A program made the translations under genes and the position numbers. Under the pieces are notes generated by a model that made no database searches, was not told the origin of the DNA, and saw only the letters and a list, made by a program, of their open reading frames with translations. Shown here in pieces: positions 1 to 9,405 of a stretch of DNA of 25,901 nucleotides (position 1 is the stretch's first letter; the number at the start of each line of letters is the position of its first letter). Source of the DNA: Euplotes cf. woodruffi 2 WChen-2021 (Eukaryota > Ciliophora > Spirotrichea > Euplotida > Euplotidae); assembly GCA_021441665.1 (NCBI GenBank), contig JAGYYN010016626.1, positions 1 to 25,901 of the forward strand, given 5' to 3'.

Positions 1-78
1 AATGCGATGACGAAGCTGAGCCGAAAAAAGAGTCGTAATTGAATTATTTCTTCTGAGGGTAAGCGATTGAGTTGCTAA
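1..78 (+). CDS. 3' end of an unidentified plus-strand gene
   Basis: Frame 1 is open from the first base to TAA at 76-78, giving a 25-residue basic C-terminus ending in RLSC. It uses one TGA (40-42), read as Cys. The G+C content drops sharply just after the TAA, as at the other gene ends here. The product cannot be identified from this piece, and the rest of the gene lies outside the window. With so little sequence, a chance open frame is possible. Confidence 0.4.
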
Positions 79-485
79 AGAATGCAAGCAAGTATTCCTG
101 TAGTAGCTCAAATATCAAATATATTCAAATTAAGCCCCATTTATAATAAGATTTTTCTTTAGCTAATTTTACCATCTCAATTTGAAATAAAATAAAAATA
201 TTATGAATCTGCATTCAATATGGTAAGATTAACGATAGTGACTGTATATTTACTTTGCTAAATAAATTTGTTGGCTTTAGTTATTAATTTGGGTTGTTGT
301 TCCTCTTTCATTTGGTTATCAACGAGGACAGGCAACAGTTGTAAAGATTAAATAATTATTAATCAATAATGAAATAATATTTTTTATGCTTAAGTTGCTT
401 TTTATTTGATTTCTTTACGCCAAAAAATGTAATTTTTCAGTGTTAAAATCGATAATCTCGGTTTTTTACTAGGCTTAATATAGAG
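79..485. other. AT-rich intergenic region
   Basis: About 400 bases of low-G+C sequence with no convincing exon on either strand. No tRNA, repeat or telomeric sequence was seen. It presumably holds the 3' UTR of the preceding gene. Confidence 0.4.
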
Positions 486-690
486 ATGAAAAGAAGGCCA
501 AAAATACCATGAAAATGATCAAGGGAAAGAGTAGGATTTGCTGAGAAATAATATCGTTTTGTGTATTTTTAAGGACAAATTTATAACTGAGAGTTTTGGG
601 ATTATAGGTGGATTTTGAAGGAGAGGTAGGGGTACCTTTTATTTTATGCTGTTAAGATTGATAGAATTAATTAGAAGATATTTGTAATGC
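486..690 (+). CDS. Possible small ORF with one AAA-TAA shift site
   Basis: An ATG at 486 opens 21 codons (MKRRPKIPCKC...) that run into AAA-TAA at 546-551. A +1 slip there gives about 46 more open codons before a stop near 690. The sequence is AT-rich and the protein is not recognised. An open frame of this size could arise by chance in a two-stop code. It could also be an early exon of the gene at 1338, but no convincing splice path joins them. Confidence 0.18.
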
Positions 691-855
691 TATGAAACAT
701 TAATAAGATTATGAGTATTCAGTTGATTTTTAGATATAAAATAGGATATAGAAATTTTATCATCTTTTGTTATTGTTATAATGAATTTTTACTTAAGCTT
801 AATAAAATATACCTGACAATAGATTTAATGCAAATTTATTACTAAATTATAATAA

Positions 856-1130
856 TTAATTAAATTGCGTTAGTAAGTTATAGACATAAATACTAAAAGA
901 TTTATATTTATAATTTACTTTGATATCACAAAAATCTACGAATTTTCCAAAACTAAAATAAAATCTTGAAATAAATACATCTTTCCTTATCAATCTCAAA
1001 ACCATTTCTTCTTTTTCACCACCGTTCCAATCTAATCCCATAATAGCATTAAAATCTCCAAAAGTCCAATAATAACCGTGCAGCAGGCATCCATAATCCA
1101 AAGCAAAAATAGCAGTCACAAATTCCGCAG
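856..1130 (-). CDS. Minus-strand ORF related to one at 9013-9320
   Basis: The minus strand is open from a plausible 3' splice acceptor (reads TTTTTAG just upstream of 1130) to a TAA at 856. The peptide contains GDFNAIMGLDWNGG, then an LRL segment, then a hydrophobic aromatic tail ending LLTQFN. The ORF near 9013-9320 has the matching DLNALL, GLDYDFG and LRL blocks in the same order and spacing. Upstream on the minus strand a 31-nt intron-like stretch sits near 1261-1291. Function is unknown and no complete gene structure could be built. It may be a small gene, the last exon of one, or a decaying copy. Confidence 0.3.
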
Positions 1131-1337
1131 TAAAAACCTAAAAATTAGATTTTTAACCAATCTATCATCAATCAGTCTTTCATTGCTTTAAAAATTAATA
1201 ACCAAAAAATCGATTTAATTAGTAATTTTAGTCTGATATAATTCTCGCTATTCGTGCCTAAAAAATAGCATCTTTTACTGATTCTTACCGACCTCCAGAT
1301 AATTAGTAATTTTATAATATTTTCTAAATTATTTTAG

Positions 1338-2928
1338 TGCGCAGTTGGTAACCAAAAAGACCAATACTTAAATATAGTCATCACCAACGACCCGTTTGAA
1401 GAGTACATCCAAGCCAAGATCAAGCACATGGTCTCAGAGAACACCTCGGCCACAAAGAAGTTATTTAACCAGAGGAATAAGGACTTCTCTTCGATCAAAG
1501 GGATTCTCCACTCAGGCCTTAAATACAAAGGCAGTCGTGATGACAGTGAAAGCAAAGCCATCGAGCGCAACATTGAGAGCAATTTTATTGATAATTCGCG
1601 AAATAAACACCTCAGGTATTTTATAGTTTTATTGCTTTAGAGACAGGAAGAAAGACCAGACTCGCTCCAAGGATAGGAATGCAGCTAGTAAGGCTTCAGG
1701 CGCCTACCCGCTGAATATAGAACTTAACTTGGGCAGTCAAGATGCCTGGTGACCCACTGTGAACTTCAATACTTATCACCTGAGCCCAGTTGTAAAGATT
1801 CAAAAACATTGACTGCTTAATTTGGACTGTGATAATGATAATAAGCAAAATAATAGGATCTTTCCGCTTTTAAGACGCCACAGCTCGAAATTTCTTCAAA
1901 GATACAACGAGTTTGAAAAATAGCATCGAGAGGAGATATGATGGTGATGATAAAGATGAAATGCATTTTCAGAGCAGCAGGGATTTTGAGTTGAATAATC
2001 ATAAATCTGTCAGTATTTTGATAAGTTATAAATACAAAATACCTTTTTATTCTTTTTTGATCTATTTAAGCTAACTGACAGTAGATATCGTATTTTAAAT
2101 AATTACTTTAGATTGTTGTACAGCATATGCTTAAAGCAAGCTTGAAATAAAAAGCAGTTTATAAGAATGAGAGAGAAAAAGCGCATGGAGTACAAAGAAT
2201 CTGAACATAAATTTACTAAAGATCACGACTGACAAAATATGCTCAACACCACAGGATTTCTACAATCTTGTGATAGTGACTCTCAAAATGCAAATTGCAC
2301 AACACAAAGAATGATAAAAATCGAGCTTCCTTGCTGCAACACCTTCGATCAAGATCGAAAATAATGAACTTGAGCAGAAGAAAGTAAAATGGAGGTGTAT
2401 AAAGCCGACCTATGGAAACTGAAATTTTAAAATAAAGAACAGAATCAACCCAAAACGATATACAACATCAACAAAAATAATAACAGCAAAGGATTTGACC
2501 GATATCCAGCTGACATCAAGCAAAGCGTTAAGAAGAACTTAAACCTCAGCTGATATAAATCAACTAATTTCACGCAGAGACAGAATTCAGTAAACGTGAG
2601 AGATCCAGATGCAAGTGCAAAGTATGTCTTTAAAGAGCAAGGTACGTCATTTTAGTCTTTACAATCTAGTTGTAAGTAAAAGATTTAAGTCCCCATTACC
2701 AGTCCAAAATCAAATGGTCGTTCAGAATTTACTCAGCCACATAGACACTGAGTTGCAGAAGTAAGCACTATATAAACCTCGTATTTTTGGGTAACACTAG
2801 CTTTGCTTGCTTATAATAAACCTTAGCCCAGTGTAATCTGAACCAAATGGCTTAGGTTTGCAAAACATGTCAAAAAAGACCAAGATAAAAACTCTGATTT
2901 AAGCGAGATTTTCCCTTTTATCGAATAA
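1338..2928 (+). CDS. Unknown protein, two +1 frameshift sites, start exon not found
   Basis: A hydrophilic protein of at least 447 residues, family not recognised. The first clear exon starts after TTTTAG at 1338; the first ATG is only at 1428, yet good coding lies before it, so a start exon is probably missing. Introns: 1616-1640 (exactly 25 nt), 2009-2070, 2384-2442, 2642-2669 and 2761-2831. Two +1 shifts are needed: AAA-TAG at 1918-1923 and AAA-TAA at 2359-2364. TGA occurs in frame several times, as in DAWCPT and HDCQN. The gene ends at TAA 2926-2928 after EIFPFIE. The 3' splice choices at 2070, 2442 and 2831 were made because they keep the frame, so these are the least certain parts. It converges on the phosphatase gene. 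Confidence 0.6.
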
Positions 2929-3217
2929 CTTAATAATTCAATACATTCTACATTTTTCTTGTTTCATTTATAATTTTGAAATTATGGAGATAACTAGGCT
3001 GAGTGAGATTTTTTATTGTATTTAAATTTTTATTAAATCAAATTAATAAAAAGTAGACTTTATGGATTTTAATATTAAAAATCTTAAATGTTTAAGTTCA
3101 GTCTCACTTCAATCTCTGAATTTTCGAATTTTGTTAATTACAATTCAGATAGTTATAATTATTATTTTAATATAAAGCATATTGAAGGATTAATAGGAAT
3201 GATCATTTAACGATTTT

Positions 3218-4323
3218 TTATTTGGTGATCTTGACAGTGTATATAATTTTGTTGGGGATTATCCAAAAGTTTACAGTGAACGTATTCTCGGTGATCTACA
3301 CAATAACATAAAGATCTTACTTCGACATCTAAAAAGCCGTGGTTTTGAATATTGCGGAAATACACTTCTCCGTCTTGGTCTTTATGAGGACAAAAATTTC
3401 TTGTGTTCGCTCCTCCATTTCCAACAACGAACATATGCAGATGGTTTCCTTTTACAAACGATTGAGTTCTGTTATTATGAATAAGGATCTCATCGTCGTT
3501 CTTGCATTCAAAAAGGACTTCTCCGTATTTTTGGTTTGGCAGGCGCAAGGAATAATCCGCAGGCATATTTGAATATTCAGCCCAATGCTCGTGGCCTGCA
3601 AAAATCACATCGACTTTGTATCTTTGCAACATCTGATGAAGTCTGACTTTAAACGACGGTGAAGTAAATGCAGGGTGATGCAGAGTGACAGCGATCCAGG
3701 CAACTTTATCATCTGCAGAGTGGATTTGTAGCTGAGCTTCAATCCATTTGTACTGGGCTTCAACCTCTTGATCACTGAACTAAATTATACCGGTCAGCAT
3801 TGAATTATTAAAAGAGCAATGATATTATTACTTTACAAGCCTTATTGCCTTTATCAGCTCAAACGAGTTTGCAGCTGTTGAGCATAAGATTCACAAAGTA
3901 CTTATTGCTTCCGTCTTTCAGCTGATTTTTTAAAAAGTAATAATCGTTCGTGAAGTTCCAGCGAGGATTATATTTATGGTAAAGAAGCTCATTTTTATAC
4001 TCCGAGTAGCAATCATGGTTGCCGAGGACGGGGTAAAAGGAGAGGTCTTTTACTCCGTCTCTTTCGAATGTATTCATCACGAGCCAAGGAATAAATCTAA
4101 ACCAGATGTGAGCAATGCCGTTTGTATAAAAGTTATCTCCAACTGTAACTATATGCGAATAGTCGACTGAATTGGCTTCGGCTTTACTTTTTAAATTTGT
4201 CTAAATATTTTAAGATGTAAAGCTTACATTATTAGCAGCATCTGATGTTAAAAGAGTCTCATTCGCGGAAGGGATATCTGAATGTGATAGAAAGTCATTT
4301 CTGTTAAGGATCAGATTGCTCAT
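3218..4323 (-). CDS. Purple (tartrate-resistant) acid phosphatase-like metallophosphatase
   Basis: Calcineurin-like metallophosphoesterase of the ACP5 type, 333 residues in four exons. Introns: 4201-4227 (27 nt), 3780-3831 (52 nt), 3296-3320 (25 nt). Metal-site motifs in order: GDNFY (53-57), GNHD (92-95), HHP (189-191), GHEH (217-220). This enzyme family hydrolyses phosphate monoesters at acidic pH in lysosomes or outside the cell. TGA at 3859-3861 reads as Cys, close to where the family often has Cys (LVCAD; ACP5 has TLCGN). Splicing the 25-nt intron gives a proper beta-rich C-terminus (FLDVEITENTF...). Odd points: the first family motif, GDWG, with a metal-binding Asp, is not seen; the Asp of MLDT is Asn (MLNS); no signal peptide follows the chosen ATG. 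A missed 5' exon is possible. The terminator is itself AAA-TAA. No frameshift is needed inside. Confidence 0.85.
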
Positions 4324-4619
4324 TATATATTTGGAGAATTTAGAGAATCATTCAAGTATGCTTTTGAAGTGATCATTTCTAAATCTCAGCTGTTATTTAA
4401 TATTTATATAATTTATTTAATGCAAATTTGACTTTTTCTACATTTTTTATAGTTCGTAAATGCACTGTTATTATTAATTAGTTTTAAAGTATTTTTCATC
4501 TTTTATGCTCAATATGAGTTAAACTTAAAGTATTTAGTATTTGAAATTCACATATGCCAAATATAATTTTAAATGCTTAATAAAATAAAATTTTTAATGG
4601 AAAATAGAAAAAACTACAA
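4324..4619. other. Shared upstream region of two divergent genes
   Basis: AT-rich gap between the divergent phosphatase (-) and small F-box-like (+) genes; it must hold both promoters. On the minus strand the phosphatase frame stays open for some 20 codons upstream of its ATG, behind a possible acceptor (AATAACAG). A 5' exon of that gene in this gap therefore cannot be excluded. Confidence 0.35.
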
Positions 4620-4957
4620 ATGGAGAGAGATTTAGAACTGTTAGACAAAGTCAGACTTAACTATGTCTTTGAAGTTATTTATAGATATTTAACTGTATCC
4701 GAAATCGCATTTAGGTAGTATAACTTGCTGGCATCTCCGAAGTCTCCAATCACAAAGAACCTCAACTTTGTCTCTTGCTCAGCACCGATCCTGTGATGAG
4801 TCTCAGTCTTGAAGTTGCTAAACGCTGCTTCATGAACACTTACAATATTTGCAGATTTCTGTTTGCGAACATCACGAGTGCAGACAACACCACTGTGAGT
4901 GCAGACATCTTAACTAATTTCAGGGGCTTCTGAAATCAAAATTTGAATCATATATAA
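4620..4957 (+). CDS. Small F-box-like protein
   Basis: Begins with ATG at 4620 (MERDLELLDKVRLNYV...). The N-terminal YVFEVIYRYLTVSEIAF block resembles the first helices of an F-box, the SKP1-binding part of SCF ubiquitin ligases, and is similar in character to the start of the 9406 gene. In frame, TAG is met at 4716. A 68-nt GT-AG intron (4715-4782) restores an open frame to TAA 4955-4957, giving about 89 residues including one TGA as Cys. A +2 slip would be the alternative. F-box boundaries are fuzzy and the match is by eye, so the family call is weak. The gene converges on 5112-7383. Confidence 0.4.
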
Positions 4958-5111
4958 CTTCTTACTTTCAGAAAATCCATATTTATTTGATTATTCAATT
5001 AAATGTTTAACAAATTTATTAATTAGCAATTACAATAAACATACCCAAGTTTTAAACCCACTGGATTATCTTTATTTATATTATTTATATTTGCAAGAAG
5101 TTGAAGTAGAA

Positions 5112-7383
5112 TTAGCTAAAATGGTAATTAGTTTGGATGGACTTGAGATTCATCAGTCTAAACATTTCGTCTGCGACATCTCGATTATTAAATACATATC
5201 TCGATCCTTCATTTTTCTGCTTTAAAATATTGACTTCTGTTCTATTGCGGTTCATTGTATTCCTCGTCTTTAAATCATCATTTTTAGTGCTTTGAGCAAC
5301 ACTCGGCTTTTCTTGTATAGTTTCTTTACTATGTTTATTTTTATTTAGGCTCTCGTCGTTCTCCTGTCTTGATTTGCTCCTGTATGAATACTTGACGTTC
5401 ATTTTGTACAGTGAGAGGTCCTTCATAAATTCTTTAGAGAGCATTGAGTTGTGAGTTGAGATATTCAGTCTGTACTTGTACAGCTTATTCGACCTTTCAA
5501 CATTCATCTTATCCAGTAGGTCATAGGACTTCCGCCAGATGTCTTTACTCGCATCGTCGTTTAGATTTTTTGAAATCCCGCTGTAATGGTGCTCGATGCC
5601 GGAGTGAAGACTCAGAGCCCTGAAATCAGAATCGTTCCTTGATATATTCTTGCTAACCGCTGACTTGTGTCTATCGCTTTTTTCGCTCTTATTTACAACA
5701 CTGTTGTTTTTCTTCATGAAACTGTCAAGCTTGTCGAGGATGCTTTCCACTTTTAGGTTTTGGCTGTCTATCGGCGTCGCTAAGTTTGGATATGGATCAT
5801 AGAATTTAAATATCTTTTCGCCTTCGGTATTTTCGATGGATATAAGCTGGTTTTGATCGTTTTCCTGCTTTTCAGTATTTTCTAGACCCTGCTTGGTTTT
5901 TAATTCCTTCTCCTGTGATGTGTTTTTATTTTTTGAGTGTTTGGACTTCAGTGATTTGTAAATTTCTGCTTTTGGTGATTTTTGCTTTTCAAATTCTGGT
6001 GATGCCTGCACTTCAGAGGCATCATCACTAATTAATGCTTTAACCAAAGCTGAAGTGAGATAGTACAACTTCTCGCTATTTTTCATTTTTATCTAAATCT
6101 TAGGTCATCAGTAAACTTACTTTCTATTAGTTCTTCAGGAAGTTCAATAATGATATTTTTGAGGTTATTTTTGAATTTTATTATTTGTAAAAGTCTCAAT
6201 ATCTCTTGTAAGTTCGTTTATCTGATGCATTCTTCGATATGCGATCTCCCTCCCGATTTTGTCATCTAGTAGTGCTTCAAACATTTGTATTTGGTCGAGC
6301 AAGAGTTTATTTAGAAGCAAGATTTTCGTGGTAGAGTTCAGTCGCTCTCGCTGATACTTTTAACAAAAGCTCTGCTGCTTCTTGTCTATAAAAATAACGA
6401 TTTAAAATTTACATTGACCGGATATGCTCGATGTAATGGTCTATTCTAAGAGACTTCTTTAGCTTGTTAAACTCATTCTTGGTCTTTTTAGTGAACTGAT
6501 TGTATGCTAAGTACTCTATCCTGGCTGCACGGTTGTATCCCTTTCTGCATTTGCTTAGTCGCTTGTTTTGTTCATGCTTACGATCTCAACTGTGACTGTA
6601 TAAAAATTAGTTACAAACCAAAACAACTTTTACGCTTTAGCTTTCTGTTTTATTTTATTTTCTGTCTTTAACTGAATTTAGGATCTGCTTGAAGTAATGC
6701 TCAATTTTAGATGTCGAAGGAGTTAATCCTAAATATCAATAAATTAACATTTGCTTTTTTATTACTTATTAATTATTCTGAAATAGAGATTTTATTGTTT
6801 TATTAGTGAAAACATTTAAACATATGAAAATTTTAATTTCATAACTGAAAATAAATATTTGATGATTTTCAATTATCTGACCAGCTACATCACATATACC
6901 GTATTATTATACAATATGCTTTTATCTTAAATATGAAATTTAATAAATCTGTGTTCTAAAATTACTCTTTCAAGTGATATAAAATGATTGAGACCAGCGA
7001 TGTAAAGTTCAAGTAACAGCCACATCTATCAGTTATTCAAAATCTAACTGCCTTCGTATTTTTTGATCAACACAAATGAAATGTAAAATATTTGTTAATT
7101 ATCGCTGATGCCAAGTATTCGATTTATTAAAATAAAACGACATTTATTAGCAGGAGTCCTTACCAGTTGAAAGCTGATCATATTTCGCATGTTTTGAGTT
7201 CTTATAGAATTACTGGTTCAAACTTACATTATTTTGAATATTAATTGTATGGGAGATCTGCTGATTTTGAACTTCATTGTTCCGAGTGGTGTCTCTGTTT
7301 GTCTTCGATCGAGTCTCCACAGACTCGTTCTTAGCTGAGCTGCTCTTCACTGACTTAGCTACGTGGACTTTAGTCACCTCCAT
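5112..7383 (-). CDS. Coiled-coil protein with four +1 frameshift sites; paralogue of 12719-16572
   Basis: About 570 residues, charged, largely helical, function unknown. ATG at 7383-7381. Introns: 7227-7201 (27 nt), 7163-6729 (435 nt), 6633-6596 (38 nt), 6412-6386 (27 nt), 6120-6093 (28 nt); every intron phase fits. Shift sites: AAA-TAA at 6660-6655, 6312-6307 and 6170-6165; AAA-TAG at 6081-6076. One TGA as Cys (HSCDRK). The 322-codon last frame alone could start at an internal ATG (6086), but the upstream exons join it cleanly through GTAAGT...TTTAG and the AAA-TAG. Three blocks recur in the same order in the 12719-16572 gene: RIEYLAYNQ...RIDHYI, KFYDPYP (5801-5790 for YDPY) and ILDKLDSFMKKN. 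The first block is faintly like CFAP97 (Hemingway) axonemal proteins, but this is not firm. Confidence 0.7.
6729..7163 (-). other. Unusually long intron (435 nt)
   Basis: It lies in the coiled-coil gene 5112-7383, with donor GTAAGG and acceptor ATATTTAG, in phase 1 on both sides. It is more than ten times the usual length here. An island of higher complexity lies at about 6985-7080, including a short inverted repeat (CAGTTA...TAACTG on the minus strand). No C/D or H/ACA box pattern or tRNA could be shown convincingly. It may hide another exon, a nested ncRNA or nothing. Confidence 0.45.
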
Positions 7384-7498
7384 ATGCAGTTTTGAAATAA
7401 AATTTAATAATTTTGATTCAAATGTTAAATTAAAATTATTTGGTCTCAGATTTGAATAGCAATTACTTTTAATAAGATTTTTATGATTGGTCTTATAA

Positions 7499-8749
7499 CT
7501 AGCAAATGTTAGAGATCATGCTCGTCATCTGGTTCGAGCTCATGTTTGCGTTGCACATTGTGACGAAGTGGTGGAAGAACTTCAAGTCGTACTCGCTTGA
7601 TCCGCATCTTTCATTGTACGCCTTGATCATGCTACTATAGCAGTCGAAGTTCAAAACTGGCTGTCTGTTTTCAAAGTCAAGATTCAGTTGATTTCTCATT
7701 GAATCGAATCTATCTTCAATGCTTCTCATGCTCTTTAGTTCAGCCTCAAGTTCAGCAGAGTCTTCGGCAGAGTGAGTCCTCATGTACTTGTTGTACAAGT
7801 ATTCAAGTTTAGCATATCTCGAGTCAACTCTAGCGAATTGTTGGTTTTGGGTGTTCTGTCTCTTCATGTTTCTCAAGAATGCTTGAACAGTGGTCTTTGA
7901 ATCACAGGTTCCGTGGAAGTTGCCAATGACCTCTGATTTGAATCCTTTAAATCCGTACTCCATAACATGGCTTTCTTTGGTTCTTGTCTGGACGTCAGTG
8001 AACTGTTGGTCGAGAGTCTTTGCGCATACGTCAGCACTTTCAGTGTCTTCCATCCACGAAATTGAGTATTCGTCTCCTAAGCAAGATCCGATATGAACTC
8101 CGTTGACAACGTCGTCTGGATGGCAGTAGTAAGCCCATGATGATTCAGTTGGATTGGCAGCAGTTGTAGCGTAGATGTTGATGTTCTCATCAAGAATGTT
8201 TTCAAACATTGATCCAGATTCACAAGCTTCGATATAAATTGTCAGCTTTTCATACATATTCTGGTCCTTCATTTTATGCAGAGCAGTGTTGAAGTCACTA
8301 GCGTACAGATAAGCTGATGGGAAGGCAATTAGTCCTGGCGCACCGTGGTCTGAGAAGTTGATGAAGACCTTACTCTTTGAGTCTGACTTCAGTACTTTTC
8401 CTTCTCCTTGTCCAGTAATTACTTCCAGGAATTTAGTGGGGTTTACATCAGCACCTTTGTAATCAATGTTACATCCGGCGTAGACGTCTTTTCCGTTTGG
8501 CTGATTGAATATTTGCCCTTTCAACGGGTTTTGAGAATTTTGGGCAATATCGTCATAAGCAAATACGATGATATTTTCTTCAGGGATTCCATTGTTCTTC
8601 ATGAGTTGATAAGCATGGCAAATGTCAGATTGGTGTCTGTAGTTCCAGTATCCATTGGATCCGGCAACTAAGACAGCCCAGTGATCATGCTTTTCAGCAG
8701 ATACGAAGAAAGCACTTACGAACAATAACACTAAGATAGTGATTTTCAA
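7499..8749 (-). CDS. Legumain / asparaginyl endopeptidase (peptidase C13)
   Basis: Cysteine protease cutting after Asn (or Asp), acting in lysosomes or secretory vacuoles. About 416 residues in one exon, the usual legumain length. A hydrophobic signal peptide covers residues 2-18 (ITILVLLFVSAFFVSA). The family signature WAVLVAGSNGYWNYRHQSD is present, with catalytic His135 in SDHGAPG and catalytic Cys176 in EACESGSMF. The C-terminal prodomain is predicted helical with several Cys. No TGA and no frameshift; stop TAG at 7501-7499. Odd point: the first codon of the signal peptide is TTG at 8749, with no in-frame ATG before an upstream TAA. A tiny 5' exon carrying ATG, spliced at ATTAAG near 8755, is the likeliest explanation. 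It lies upstream of and codirectional with 5112-7383, about 115 bases away. Confidence 0.95.
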   Translation of the reverse strand: MKITILVLLFVSAFFVSAEKHDHWAVLVAGSNGYWNYRHQSDICHAYQLMKNNGIPEENIIVFAYDDIAQNSQNPLKGQIFNQPNGKDVYAGCNIDYKGADVNPTKFLEVITGQGEGKVLKSDSKSKVFINFSDHGAPGLIAFPSAYLYASDFNTALHKMKDQNMYEKLTIYIEACESGSMFENILDENINIYATTAANPTESSWAYYCHPDDVVNGVHIGSCLGDEYSISWMEDTESADVCAKTLDQQFTDVQTRTKESHVMEYGFKGFKSEVIGNFHGTCDSKTTVQAFLRNMKRQNTQNQQFARVDSRYAKLEYLYNKYMRTHSAEDSAELEAELKSMRSIEDRFDSMRNQLNLDFENRQPVLNFDCYSSMIKAYNERCGSSEYDLKFFHHFVTMCNANMSSNQMTSMISNIC

Positions 8750-9405
8750 ATTAACTTAATATAACACATCCCTAATTATTAATTTTCATACTTGGTAATT
8801 AAAGATTATAAAAATGTTTGAGGTTGAAATACCAACATTAAACTGCAACTAATTCCAAAACTGAATTTTTTGTACAAAATAAACACCCAGTTTCCTCTCT
8901 GTTTTATCCAATCTCGTTTAAATAATAAAAATCTGCATAAAACCCAATATATTATCCATATTCTAAATACTAAAGCTAAATACCAACTCAAAAAGCAATC
9001 TCCAACTCAACTATATCCACATTCCCTTCACCTCAAAATCCTCGTTTAATCTCAACCTTCCATGCTCAACCTCATTTCCAAAATCATAGTCTAACCCCTT
9101 CAAAATCAAAAGGGCATTAAGATCCAAAAAAACCATAAACCCCGATTTTTGCATTTACCAATCTTCCTTTAATCAGTATATAAAATACGCAGTTAAAGGT
9201 AGAATTTTAAAATACGCAAACTAGCATTTATAAATATATTTGGGGTGTAATGATCATCGCACTGGTTTAGTTCCCTTCCCCATCTGAATAGAGAATAATA
9301 CAGTTCATTTGGGATATACATAGACTGGAGGATAGGTGAATAGAGGACGACCGCGCCGACTGAGTTTGAGACAAACTGTATAATTTGGATAAATATCAGG
9401 AAAGA
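8750..9405. other. Region between legumain and F-box gene, with a weak minus-strand ORF
   Basis: Most of it is AT-rich. The part nearest 8749 probably holds the legumain promoter and its missing 5' end. The only protein-like stretch is on the minus strand at about 9013-9320 (next entry). No RNA gene or repeat seen. Confidence 0.35.
9013..9320 (-). CDS. Minus-strand ORF related to 856-1130
   Basis: From a possible ATG at 9320 (MYIPNELYYSLFRWGREL...) the minus strand codes for an acidic-then-aromatic segment to a stop at 9193 (CTT-TAA). A +1 slip there continues into ILIKGRLV. A run of seven T then changes frame again into FLDLNALLILKGLDYDFG and ends with KGMWI and TAG near 9013. The DLNALL...GLD...LRL block matches the 856-1130 ORF. 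The frame breaks are not at AAA-TAA, so this may be a decaying copy or contain a sequence error. Function unknown. It runs head-to-head with the F-box gene starting at 9406. Confidence 0.25.

Noticed and set aside
856-1130. LINE endonuclease fragment from the GDFNA string
   Set aside because: No other endonuclease or reverse transcriptase motif is near, and the related ORF at 9013-9320 reads LDLNA instead.
2009-2150. AAA-TAA at 2145-2150 as a shift site
   Set aside because: A 62-nt intron (2009-2070) leads directly into an open frame in which this hexamer is not in phase, so no slip is needed.
3339-3572. Plus-strand ORF inside the phosphatase gene
   Set aside because: It is the antisense shadow of the exon coding for the GHEH region.
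6985-7080. tRNA or C/D snoRNA in the long intron
   Set aside because: There is a GTTCAAG string and TGAT-like boxes, but no cloverleaf, no terminal stem and no properly spaced box pair.
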